In this document: positions 38,148-46,692 of the stretch, piece after piece | How the letters are laid out: each line of letters begins with the position of its first letter | Numbering within the stretch: the stretch's first letter is position 1 | NCBI GenBank assembly: GCA_029252505.1 | Contig: JAQXBH010000279.1 | Span: 1 to 51,441, forward strand | Source: Opitutales bacterium | Lineage (GTDB): Bacteria; Verrucomicrobiota; Verrucomicrobiia; Opitutales; Seribacteraceae | DNA length: 51,441 nucleotides | Direction: 5' to 3' | Made by a program: the position numbers and the translations under genes | The notes under the pieces: model-generated | Database searches by the model: none | Told to the model about the DNA's origin: nothing | The model's input: the letters and a program-made list of their open reading frames with translations, nothing else

Positions 38148-40515
38148 TTTTATCCTCTAATTCAGCCCGTAGTTCAATGATTGTTGCCTGCAGATCTTTA
38201 AATTCCATTGTTTTGATTTGGTTTTCTTTCTGCAAATTTTCTTCATGTAAATTCTTTTTTAAGTCAATTTCATCCCTCAATGCATTAACCATGCTCTTAA
38301 AGTGATTGATTTCTCGTTGTTGTGTCGAGACAGCTTTTTGTATGTCATCTTCTTTACTTATTTCAAGTTTTTCTATTTCTGATCTTAGTGAAGTTATATT
38401 TTCTCTCAATTGTTTAATTTCACTTGCGGCCAATGCGATGTTTCTTTGATTTTTATCTTCTTTCTTTTGTCTAAATTCGTCGATTTGGGTACGCAAAGAT
38501 AATACAGAAGACTTTAGAAGTTCATTTTCTTTGTTACTAGAAAAAACTGCCTTTTGTATAGATTCTTCTTTTTCAATACTCTTTGCATCTAATTCATCCC
38601 TTAATTGCGAAATATTGGCTTTTAAAAGCTTAACCTCGCTTTCCTTGGCAGCAACCGCCTGCTGAACAGCATCCTGTTTATCAAAAGTCAGTTTATCAAT
38701 TTTATCCCTGCCTAGTGCGACGCTTTCTCTCAGCGTTTTTAATTCGATGGAAAACGAAGTTTCTACTTTTTGAACAATTTCGATTTCATTATATTGTGCG
38801 TTTTCAAGTTCGCATCTTAAGTTTTTAATTGTATTTTTAAGTGAAGAGATTTCAGCTTCCGACCTTTGATGAGTCCTTTGAATCTTATCATCAGACCTAG
38901 ATTTTGAGAATTCAAGTTGCTCGCGTAAACTCTGTAACGAATTTTTTAATTGGCTGATCTCGTTAAGAGAACTTGAGTAGGCATTTTGTACATTTTCTTC
39001 TTCTTTGATCTGTGCCTTATCTAGTTCATCGCGCAAAGAAGAACTTAATTCCTTAAGGGAACGAATTTCGTTTTCTTTTGTAGCAATTGCTCTTTGAACA
39101 TCCGCCGCTGTATCTAAGCGTGCTTTCTCCAGTTGATTCCTTAATGTAACTAAGGAATCTTTTAATTGATTAATTTCTAGATTAGATAATGAGATCGCTT
39201 CTTGAACCGATTGATCCTTTTCAATCATACTCTTCTCTAGTTCTTCCCGTAGCTCTGTAACAGTTCTTTGAAGAGACCTTGATAGAGTATTGGCTGCCGC
39301 AGTTGCTTTCTGAATTTTATCTTCTTCCCTTGCCTTTGCATTTTCTAAGTTACTACGAACCATCGATAATGAATTCTTTAATTGTTGAATTTCACTCTGG
39401 GCCGTGGATACCGCAAGTTGAACAGATTCATCTTTTTCAATTATCACCCTTTCCAGTTCTTCTCTAATTTCTGAAATCGTTTTTTTTAATGAACTAATTT
39501 CTGTATGGGCAGTGGCTCTTGATTTTTGAATTCGATCCTCTTCTCTTGCTTTTGAGAGTTCTAGATTGTCCCGAGATAAAGAAAGAGATGCCCTGAGTTG
39601 GCGAATTTCATCCTGACCAACTGCTACCGCTTTTTGAACACTTACAGCTTCTTTTGAAATGGTGTTTTCTAATTCTTGACGCAAATTTTGGATTGTTGAC
39701 TTAAGTGAATTTATTTCCCTCGAGTTAGAGCTATTTATTTTTTGAACCTTCTCATCTTGTTCGTTTTGCTTTCTCTCCAATTTTTCTCTTGATAGCAAAA
39801 GTGTTGCTTTTAAAGAGGCGACCTCAGAAATGTTTGTTGAATTAATCTTTTGTATTGCATTGAGTTTACTATTTTCAGCTCCCTCTACTTCCGACCGTAA
39901 AGCCTTAATCGCTTTCTTTAATTCATTGATTTCATTTAAGGAAGAAGAGCGGGTTTTCTGAAGTTTGTCTTCGTTATCAGATTGTATGCGGTCAATTTTT
40001 TCTCTCAGCGACTGAGACGACTTTTGTAATTGTTGAATTTCTTGCCGAGCACTTCGTCTCGCTTTCTGTTCAATATCACTTTTTTCTGCCTCTGACTGGT
40101 CTAATGCGTTACGAATTTCCAAAAGGCTTTTCTTGAGCCCTAGATTTAATTGATTTTCTTGACCAATTACTTTTTGAATTTCCTCATCTGATTTTGAACG
40201 ACTAATTTCAAGCTCTAACCTTAAGTTTTTAATTACTTCTTTTAATTGGTTTTCATTTTGATTATTGAAAGACCGGATCGATTGCTTTTCGTCCTCTGCG
40301 ACACCAATAATTTTTTCATTTTCATCTCTTTGCTTTTCGATGATTTGTTTTAAAACATTAATTTCACTGGAAAATTCTAAGGTCTTTAACTGCAATAACG
40401 ACAGTTGTTCGCTAGAAACCCTTTCTAGCTCGCCTCTAAGATTTAAAATCGTTTGTTTAAGAAAACGGCTTTCCTGAGTGAGTAATTCAGCCTCTTCATT
40501 TAATAATTGAGACAT
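38137..40515 (-). CDS. Giant coiled-coil protein made of 36-residue repeats
   Basis: The product is 792 residues, equal to 22 units of 36. The unit begins L-K-x-S/T-h-x-x-L-R-x-E-L-E and continues K-E-E-x-h-Q-K-A, with almost no indels from residue about 20 to the end. The 36 spacing is consistent with mixed heptads and hendecads (11+11+7+7). It is very rich in Glu, Lys, Ser, Leu and Gln, with no signal peptide, Pro or globular part. A rod about 115 nm long would result if fully helical (inference). It is the first gene of the cyclase-TPR operon and overlaps the cyclase by 11 bases. A scaffold or filament role is likely but not shown. Confidence 0.88.
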   Translation of the reverse strand: MSQLLNEEAELLTQESRFLKQTILNLRGELERVSSEQLSLLQLKTLEFSSEINVLKQIIEKQRDENEKIIGVAEDEKQSIRSFNNQNENQLKEVIKNLRLELEISRSKSDEEIQKVIGQENQLNLGLKKSLLEIRNALDQSEAEKSDIEQKARRSARQEIQQLQKSSQSLREKIDRIQSDNEDKLQKTRSSSLNEINELKKAIKALRSEVEGAENSKLNAIQKINSTNISEVASLKATLLLSREKLERKQNEQDEKVQKINSSNSREINSLKSTIQNLRQELENTISKEAVSVQKAVAVGQDEIRQLRASLSLSRDNLELSKAREEDRIQKSRATAHTEISSLKKTISEIREELERVIIEKDESVQLAVSTAQSEIQQLKNSLSMVRSNLENAKAREEDKIQKATAAANTLSRSLQRTVTELREELEKSMIEKDQSVQEAISLSNLEINQLKDSLVTLRNQLEKARLDTAADVQRAIATKENEIRSLKELSSSLRDELDKAQIKEEENVQNAYSSSLNEISQLKNSLQSLREQLEFSKSRSDDKIQRTHQRSEAEISSLKNTIKNLRCELENAQYNEIEIVQKVETSFSIELKTLRESVALGRDKIDKLTFDKQDAVQQAVAAKESEVKLLKANISQLRDELDAKSIEKEESIQKAVFSSNKENELLKSSVLSLRTQIDEFRQKKEDKNQRNIALAASEIKQLRENITSLRSEIEKLEISKEDDIQKAVSTQQREINHFKSMVNALRDEIDLKKNLHEENLQKENQIKTMEFKDLQATIIELRAELEDKNAR
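38150..40460 (-). repeat. Coding tandem repeat, 108-base unit (36 codons), about 21-22 copies
   Basis: The gene for the coiled-coil protein repeats with a 108-base period throughout. At protein level consecutive units align without gaps. At DNA level the copies look diverged, so this is an old duplication rather than a recent slippage array. Confidence 0.75.
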
Positions 40516-40645
40516 AATTGTTGACTAAAAGATAGATTAGAGGACAAATTTGCAAACAATAAGATTTAAGAAACTAATTATGCTTGCAAAGACATGATTG
40601 AGCTTTTTGGTTGGTATCCTTAAAATTGCATCCATTGCTCTGATA

Positions 40646-41833
40646 ATGAAATATTTATATTCTGCTCATTTGGCTCTATTACTTCAGATCTGTGTTTCTT
40701 GCTCGGATCATGAAAAAGGTGAAGCACTAACCGTCGACTTAGTGCCTCCTCAAACAGATAATATCAACGATTTCGAGGAGGGGGTAAGAATAGATAATTC
40801 AAAGTTTGACGAGTTAGACTTCGAAAGTTTGTTGAGTCAGGACAGCAATGTTGTCGCTATTGATGTGGCGGGTGCTTCTGAGATTAATGGTGAACATAAC
40901 AATTTAAACATGAGCGGAGAATCTGTTCCATTAGATGTTAAAATAAGTAAAGAATTAGAGGCAGAGACTGCCTTGAAGAATTTGGAGCTAAATTCAGTCG
41001 AGCGACAAAAATCAATCGAAGATTTAAGAAAAATTAACAACAAAAAGGACCAGACCATTGCATCTCTATCTCTCTTGAACGATGAGTTGATTTCTGAAAT
41101 CAAAAGGATCAAGGGCGATGTTTACAGAGATGCCGAAACATCTGTCACAGGTCTTGGATCGGGAAACCAACTAGATTCCCTGAAGTCCGAAGTAAAGAAA
41201 CTTAAAAACAACCTAGCCTTAAAGTCAGAGGAATTAAAAAGCCTGAGATACCGAAATGATTCACTTGAGGGCAGAATTAGCGACTTGGAACTATCTCCAA
41301 CCACAAGCAAATCTAACTTACTTCCCATATTTCCTTCAACAAATTCTTATGATTCAAGTAAAGTTAATCTTTTTAGCCCAAAAACAAGCGGACAGTGTAA
41401 GCTTCAATTTGAAGCTGTAGTCACCGCTTTAAATGGGAAAAGTAAAGAGGCTTTTTATACGGAATTTTTTATCTTACCGACTAGTCTGGAAAACATTATG
41501 AGGAAAGGTGGTATTGAGCTTGCTAGCTACACAGGAATAGATACCTATGCAGAATTGTGGGCTCGCTCCAGGAAAAATGCATTTCTGTTTCCTGATGTTC
41601 ACAAAAAATTCAGATCGCTATTGCTAGATTTTGAAGATAGCGGAGAAGGAAAAAGGATAAGAACCGATGTTGATGGATCGGCTTTCGTAGATGGGCTACC
41701 AGCGGGAAAGTATTTTGTGATTGGTACCGCATCTTTGGGAAAAGTGGGTGTGACTTGGAGTGTACCTGTTAGTCTAAATAACGGAAATAATAAAATTTCT
41801 TTAACCTTAGCAAATTGCTCTTGGAGTTTGTAG
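40646..41833 (+). CDS. Putative coiled-coil surface lipoprotein, divergent from the cyclase operon
   Basis: Starting at the ATG at 40646 gives 395 residues (the frame is open from TTG 40598). The N-terminus MKYLYSAHLALLLQICVSCSD resembles a lipoprotein signal with Cys near residue 19, although the residue at -3 is Cys and makes the lipobox weak. A disordered acidic region follows (20-100). A coiled coil comes next (about 105-230, NLELNSVERQKSIEDLRKI and KSEVKKLKNNLALKSEEL). A C-terminal globular domain (about 265-395) has beta-rich FxxDxDGSAFVDGLPAGKYFVIG, a carboxypeptidase-regulatory-like pattern. Its start is about 130 bases from that of the coiled-coil gene in divergent orientation. Function unknown. 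Confidence 0.72.
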   Translation: MKYLYSAHLALLLQICVSCSDHEKGEALTVDLVPPQTDNINDFEEGVRIDNSKFDELDFESLLSQDSNVVAIDVAGASEINGEHNNLNMSGESVPLDVKISKELEAETALKNLELNSVERQKSIEDLRKINNKKDQTIASLSLLNDELISEIKRIKGDVYRDAETSVTGLGSGNQLDSLKSEVKKLKNNLALKSEELKSLRYRNDSLEGRISDLELSPTTSKSNLLPIFPSTNSYDSSKVNLFSPKTSGQCKLQFEAVVTALNGKSKEAFYTEFFILPTSLENIMRKGGIELASYTGIDTYAELWARSRKNAFLFPDVHKKFRSLLLDFEDSGEGKRIRTDVDGSAFVDGLPAGKYFVIGTASLGKVGVTWSVPVSLNNGNNKISLTLANCSWSL

Positions 41834-41841
41834 ATTGTGTT

Positions 41842-41864
41842 AATTTTTAGGTTTGCCAAAAATT
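41842..41864 (+). terminator. Terminator-like hairpin after the lipoprotein gene
   Basis: AATTTTT-a-GG / CC-AAAAATT (41842-41851 and 41856-41864) folds into a nine-pair stem with one bulged A and a four-base loop, nine bases after the stop. The run of T before and A after could serve either direction. The downstream T tract is weak (CTTTTAATTC). Confidence 0.35.
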
Positions 41865-41925
41865 GAACAAAGCTATCTTTTAATTCTTATTAAGTTTCAT
41901 AAATCTTAAAATACCCCTTCATATT

Positions 41926-44094
41926 ATGGCACCGGAACAATCATCTGACCAAAGTAAGTTGCAACTCAGTATGCAACAAAAAATAAGTATTCTTCTATCT
42001 TTTGCGAAAGATAAAGTCATTGAGCAAATTCAATGTGTCTGGTTCATCATAATGTACCTTGTTGTTTTTCAGATATTAGTACTAGGTTTGCCAATCGTTT
42101 ATTCGCTAATGATTGCTGTCGGTATTCTCATTGTAATTGTTGGTTTAGCTTTTTTTATGGAGGGATTAAGGCTCGGGTTAATGCCATTAGGCGAGACTTT
42201 AGGATCTACTTTGCCTAGAAAGAAAATTTTAGGCATCCCATGCTTGCCTGCTAGTTTGGCTTTTGGCTTTGTCCTCGGTGCTTTTGCAACTTTTGCTGAA
42301 CCTGCTATCGGAGTACTTAGGGCTGCAGGATCCGGAGTTGATCCTACCGCTGCACCACTACTTTGGACTATACTTAACACAGGTGCAGCAATGCTCGTTA
42401 ATTGTGTAGGTGTTGGTGTGGGTATCGCAGTCTTACTTGGCGTTTTGAGGTTTTACAAGGGGTGGTCGTTGAAACCTTTTATTTATGTAGGAGTTGTTGT
42501 TTTATCATGCATTACACTCTACATGCAGTTTTCCGATGATAGATTAAGGCATGTTCTTGGCCTTGCATGGGACTGTGGAGCGGTTACTACTGGTCCTGTT
42601 ACTGTTCCCCTTGTACTTGCTCTCGGGATTGGCGTTTGTCGAATTGTTTCGACTGGTGGTTCCAGCAACACTGGTTTTGGAGTTGTTACCCTCGCCTCAC
42701 TTTTTCCGATCTTGGCAGTGATGTGTTATGCTTTGTTTCTGTTTAATGGAGACAACTACTATATGGCTAAGCATTCGAAGGCAGATTGGCATGTTAATGC
42801 AGGAGAGTACGGTAAAAATTATCCCAAAGACCTCCAACAATATGGAGATATTGTCGCGGCTGAACGATTAGCAGCCTCTGGAGCTATCGATGAAAACGAA
42901 TTATTTTGGTCTCTTTCAACCGCGGAGAGGGAGTCAGTTGACGAGTATTTAACAAAATTCCATAAATTACCTGAAGGATACGCACTAAAAACAAGAATAA
43001 CGGAGGGTAAAATTGTACCGAACTTAGTTGGTGATGTTGATGATGATTCTCGCGAAAATGTGGAAGTTCAGGGAGCCAAGACATATGTTGTTAGAGAAGG
43101 TTTTAAGGCACCGGATGGGGTTTGGGATAAAGATGCAGATATCGCAACCGCGTTTACAAATAAATTTGATTTTTTTCCTAACACTTTTAAGCCCGAAGAA
43201 GACAAAAACGGTAATGGAGCATTAGATAAAGGAGAAGACTTTTACAGCATAACTGAAAGTGGGACAATTGATTACACTAAGAAAAACGGTGAGCTCGATG
43301 GCCCTGACCAAGATAGGGGAGCATTGGAAGGTGCAGTTTGGGCAATTGTCCCTTTGTGTTCAATTCTATTGCTTGTATTGATAGGTGGACTAAGACAAAA
43401 ACCCAAACATATAGACGAGTTGTTTATCGGCATTGCATGTGCGGTCATTGGCATGTGTTTATTTAACCTTGGCATTGCACTTGGACTTACACCTCTTGGA
43501 GAACAACTAGGTGGGAATGTTGTATCTAGTTTTACATCTATTCAGCCTTGGCAAAGCGAGGGTTTTGTAGAGCCCTTGTTCAAATCATCAACAGCTGGGA
43601 AATGCCTCGCAATTCTATTCGGTTTTATTCTAGGTTACGGAGCAACCCTTGCGGAACCTGCCCTTAATGCGCTAGGTTCAACTGTCGAGAAAATAACTGT
43701 CGGAGCATTTAAGAAGAATCTACTTATGCAAGCAGTTGCAACAGGAGTTGCGCTTGGAATCGCGACTGGCGTTGCAAAAATTGCTTTTAATTTAGAACTT
43801 TGGTATTTGTTAATCCCTCCTTATGCATTTCTCCTTGTTCTGACTTTCTTTTCCAGTGAAGATTTTGTAAATTTTGGTTGGGATAGTGCTGGGGTAACAA
43901 CAGGTCCAATTACTGTTCCTCTTGTTCTCGCTATGGGATTAGGTATCGGTGCAAAAACAGGTGCGATTGATGGGTTTGGTGTTCTTTCATTAGCATCTGT
44001 AGGGCCTATAATAACGGTATTAACAGTTGGTCTGCTAGTGAAGAAAAAGCCGAGCCCATCTGAGAATATTGAAAATTCAATGGAGACTGCATAA
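41926..44094 (+). CDS. Duplicated DUF1538 membrane protein with an EF-hand-like central insert
   Basis: The product is 722 residues. Two homologous membrane halves (about 40-285 and 465-710) share LG-h-x-PLGExLG (MPLGETLGSTL; TPLGEQLGGNV), AEPA (FAEPAIGVL; LAEPALNAL) and TTGP-x-TVPLVLA (AVTTGPVTVPLVLA; GVTTGPITVPLVLA). This is the DUF1538 pattern, a family of unknown, perhaps transport, function. Between them a soluble insert (about 285-465) contains a full EF-hand-type loop, DKNGNGALDKGE (residues 426-437). It is followed one base later by a triple PII-like gene, suggesting nitrogen- or nucleotide-linked control of transport. Confidence 0.88.
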   Translation: MAPEQSSDQSKLQLSMQQKISILLSFAKDKVIEQIQCVWFIIMYLVVFQILVLGLPIVYSLMIAVGILIVIVGLAFFMEGLRLGLMPLGETLGSTLPRKKILGIPCLPASLAFGFVLGAFATFAEPAIGVLRAAGSGVDPTAAPLLWTILNTGAAMLVNCVGVGVGIAVLLGVLRFYKGWSLKPFIYVGVVVLSCITLYMQFSDDRLRHVLGLAWDCGAVTTGPVTVPLVLALGIGVCRIVSTGGSSNTGFGVVTLASLFPILAVMCYALFLFNGDNYYMAKHSKADWHVNAGEYGKNYPKDLQQYGDIVAAERLAASGAIDENELFWSLSTAERESVDEYLTKFHKLPEGYALKTRITEGKIVPNLVGDVDDDSRENVEVQGAKTYVVREGFKAPDGVWDKDADIATAFTNKFDFFPNTFKPEEDKNGNGALDKGEDFYSITESGTIDYTKKNGELDGPDQDRGALEGAVWAIVPLCSILLLVLIGGLRQKPKHIDELFIGIACAVIGMCLFNLGIALGLTPLGEQLGGNVVSSFTSIQPWQSEGFVEPLFKSSTAGKCLAILFGFILGYGATLAEPALNALGSTVEKITVGAFKKNLLMQAVATGVALGIATGVAKIAFNLELWYLLIPPYAFLLVLTFFSSEDFVNFGWDSAGVTTGPITVPLVLAMGLGIGAKTGAIDGFGVLSLASVGPIITVLTVGLLVKKKPSPSENIENSMETA

Positions 44095-44095
44095 T

Positions 44096-45208
44096 ATGAG
44101 CGAACTTACAATAAGCAATAGTGTGTCTTTATTGACACTAATTTTACCGAAGGAATCTGTAGGTCATGTTTCCAAAGCAATCTCCGAATCAGGCGCAAAG
44201 GGGATTGTTCAGATTAGTGCGAGAGGCTCCGTTTTAAATGAGGGTGGATTTTTGCAGAAAATGTTCCCCCCCCCCGCACCTGAACAGCAACTCCTGCAGG
44301 CTTTAGTACCCAATGCCAAGATCGAAGAAATTACTGATAAAGCCATTGAAGTCGGTAACCTAGATAAAGTCGGTGGTGGTGCAGTATTTACAATTTCTTG
44401 TAATGATGCTCATTTTTCAAAGAATTTCCCCACGAATGTAGTTAATTCTGATGATGCCAGTGCAAATATTTCCTCTGGTAATCTTGAGGCAATTTGTTGT
44501 ATATGTGAGATTGGTGTAGCAGATGATATTGCCAAAGCGGCATTACAAAATGGCGCACCCGGACCTACTGTAACTTTTGGTGAAGGGGGTGGGGTAAGAG
44601 ATAAAATTCCAATTTTACGAATTACAAAAGGACCAGAAAAAGAATTTGTATGGTGTGTCGTCGAAAAATCAGATTCAGATGCAATTTTCGCCGATATGGC
44701 CCGTGCTGGACGTATTACGGAGCCCGGTAGAGGGTTTATGTATTCTATTCCGGTTAGTTCTGGATTGATTAATGTCTCAAGCACTGTTTCGTCTTCTGCT
44801 CATGGAGCAAACATGGAGCAAATAATTGCAGCACTCGATGACCTAAAAGGCGATAAGGATTGGAGGCAGTCGATTGATGCCCAAAAGGGTAAATCTCTTA
44901 AAACAACTTATTTAGAAGACTTGGTTGGTATTTATTGTATCATACCCAGAGATAACTACTCAGAAGTTTATGACGCAGTCTTAGCTTCTGGTGCTCCTGG
45001 TGTTAGTACTAATTTCGGAGTGATGATAGATTCTGATAGTGACCAACAACAAAATGAAGAATGGGCTTTAGTTTACACTTCAGTCGGTCCCAAAAGTGTT
45101 GATGGATTAAGAAATACTGTGGAAGAAAAGATAACATCATTGGGTATTGATCGGTTTGCGTTTTACACATTACCAATACCGAGGGCTCTCACTTATCTTG
45201 GAGGTTGA
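44096..45208 (+). CDS. Protein with three tandem PII-like domains
   Basis: Starting at the ATG one base after the DUF1538 stop gives 370 residues. Three PII-like units (about 1-105, 118-225 and 270-370) each have an opening strand (SLLTLILPKESVGHVSKAI; AICCICEIGVADDIAKAAL; GIYCIIPRDNYSEVYDAVL). Each continues with G-A-K/P-G and a T-loop-like turn (GAKGIVQISARGS; GAPGPTVTFGEGGG; GAPGVSTNFG). This suggests a pseudo-trimer in one chain, since PII proteins act as trimers. It probably binds nucleotide and regulates the neighbouring membrane protein (inference). A run of ten C (44266-44275) lies in the first domain and encodes F-P-P-P. Confidence 0.85.
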   Translation: MSELTISNSVSLLTLILPKESVGHVSKAISESGAKGIVQISARGSVLNEGGFLQKMFPPPAPEQQLLQALVPNAKIEEITDKAIEVGNLDKVGGGAVFTISCNDAHFSKNFPTNVVNSDDASANISSGNLEAICCICEIGVADDIAKAALQNGAPGPTVTFGEGGGVRDKIPILRITKGPEKEFVWCVVEKSDSDAIFADMARAGRITEPGRGFMYSIPVSSGLINVSSTVSSSAHGANMEQIIAALDDLKGDKDWRQSIDAQKGKSLKTTYLEDLVGIYCIIPRDNYSEVYDAVLASGAPGVSTNFGVMIDSDSDQQQNEEWALVYTSVGPKSVDGLRNTVEEKITSLGIDRFAFYTLPIPRALTYLGG

Positions 45209-46096
45209 TTAATTTATATCAATTAACTTTATCCTTACTAAGCTCCAATCGTTCATTTCTTTGACAACGATTTTGTTTTCGATTCCAAGAGTTTGAAGAA
45301 TTGCTTTAAAGTGTAAAACCAAATCCTCGCATTCATTACTCAGTATTCCGGATAACACCAGTTCGCCATCATTATTAATTAGCGTAACAAGTGTTTGTGC
45401 ATTTTTTTGCAATATGTCAGCTTGAATATTCGCTACGATAAGGTTGTATTTTGTATTTCCTGTTAATGTATCCAAGTCATCCGTTTTAAACTGAACGAAA
45501 TCAATATCATTAAGGTCCGCGTTTTCTCGTGAGACTTTTATTGCTAGCGGATCATTATCAATCGCAGTAATTTCTTTAAATCCAAGAATGCTCGCAGTTA
45601 ATGCAAGAATTCCTGACCCGCATCCAATGTCTAAAAAGCTATGCTTTAGATTATTCGGAATTTTCTCGTTTAATTCTACAATTGCTTCCAAACACAATTT
45701 TGTAGTCTCATGATTACCAGTACCAAAAGCCATTCCTGGATCAAGGTATAACTTAAAATTATCCTTTGGAATAACATAACTTTTTTTATGCCATACCGGT
45801 ACCCAGTGGAATTTACCAACGGACCATGGATGAAAGTGTTTTTTATACGAGTTTACCCAGTCTTCATCATCGAGTTCCGAAATCAATAATTTAGGAATCT
45901 TTACTATTTCCGCCGAATAAAACAGTTCTTTTTGGGATTCTTCCGCAAGAAAAGAATCATCGAAGTAACCATCTAGAAACGATTCTCCTGTAGAAAGGTT
46001 AAAATGTAAAATCCAATTGTGTGGAGCAATTTCGTAAAGTGCTTCCTCTATTTGTTGTAATAAGACTTCTTCAATTTTAAAATGAGCTTTAATCAT
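45209..46096 (-). CDS. prmA: Ribosomal protein L11 methyltransferase
   Basis: The product is 295 residues. The C-terminal Rossmann methyltransferase domain has motif I LDIGCGSGILALTASILG followed by ITAIDNDPLAIKVSRENA, and NLIVANIQADIL (N-P/I-x-x post motif). The segment LDPGMAFGTGNHETTKLCLE is the PrmA signature just before motif I. The N-terminal part (about 1-110) is the ribosomal-protein-recognition domain. PrmA trimethylates L11. It overlaps purN by four bases, and its stop directly abuts the convergent PII-like gene. Confidence 0.93.
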   Translation of the reverse strand: MIKAHFKIEEVLLQQIEEALYEIAPHNWILHFNLSTGESFLDGYFDDSFLAEESQKELFYSAEIVKIPKLLISELDDEDWVNSYKKHFHPWSVGKFHWVPVWHKKSYVIPKDNFKLYLDPGMAFGTGNHETTKLCLEAIVELNEKIPNNLKHSFLDIGCGSGILALTASILGFKEITAIDNDPLAIKVSRENADLNDIDFVQFKTDDLDTLTGNTKYNLIVANIQADILQKNAQTLVTLINNDGELVLSGILSNECEDLVLHFKAILQTLGIENKIVVKEMNDWSLVRIKLIDIN

Positions 46097-46683
46097 TCTA
46101 CAAAAGGAATTACACCAGTTGCTAGATCGCGTATGACCCAGGGTAGTAACATATGCTCAGCTGCGTGAACCTTTTGTTTCACAAGTTTGAGTACATCTCC
46201 ATTCATTATTCGTACTGGAGCTTGTGCAATTATTTCTCCTCCATCTATTTCCTCGTTCACCCAATGGACTGTACATCCAGTAATTTTAACCTTTTTGTTA
46301 AACGCTTTTTCAATAGAGTTTAATCCTGGAAAGCTTGGTAATAAACTTGGATGCAGGTTAATAATTTTATTTTTAAAGATAGATAAAAATTTTGGTTTCA
46401 GAATCCTCATAAATCCTGCCAACACAATCAAATCAGGATTCATTTCCAAGATTGAATTGATCCATGTCTCCTCTTCATTGGCACTCAATACAGTTTTCTG
46501 ATTTCCTGGGTTCAAATATCTTGAGGAGATATTAAAACTTTCAGCATGTTTTAAAATCATTGCATTCTCTATATCCGAGAATACGGCAACGATTTCAGTC
46601 CCTGCTAATTGTTGTTCAACTGCAGCTTTCATAATGGCTACTGCATTTGTTCCTTTTCCTGATCCTAAAATAACAATTCTCAT
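46093..46683 (-). CDS. purN: Phosphoribosylglycinamide formyltransferase
   Basis: The product is 196 residues. The N-terminus IVILGSGKGTNAVAIMKA matches PurN (usual G-S-G-T/K-G-S/T-N). The catalytic segment LINLHPSLLPSFPGLN holds the catalytic Asn and His. GCTVHWVNEEIDGGEIIAQ supplies the second histidine and the acid D-G-G. It transfers formyl from 10-formyl-THF to GAR in purine synthesis. Part of the grpE-dnaJ-hldE-purN-prmA run; it overlaps prmA by four bases. Confidence 0.95.
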   Translation of the reverse strand: MRIVILGSGKGTNAVAIMKAAVEQQLAGTEIVAVFSDIENAMILKHAESFNISSRYLNPGNQKTVLSANEEETWINSILEMNPDLIVLAGFMRILKPKFLSIFKNKIINLHPSLLPSFPGLNSIEKAFNKKVKITGCTVHWVNEEIDGGEIIAQAPVRIMNGDVLKLVKQKVHAAEHMLLPWVIRDLATGVIPFVE

Positions 46684-46692
46684 TTACATCAA

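Noticed and set aside
38137-40515. CRISPR-like or satellite array suggested by regular spacing
   Set aside because: The 108-base period is a coding repeat in an intact reading frame; the units are diverged and have no repeat-spacer pattern.
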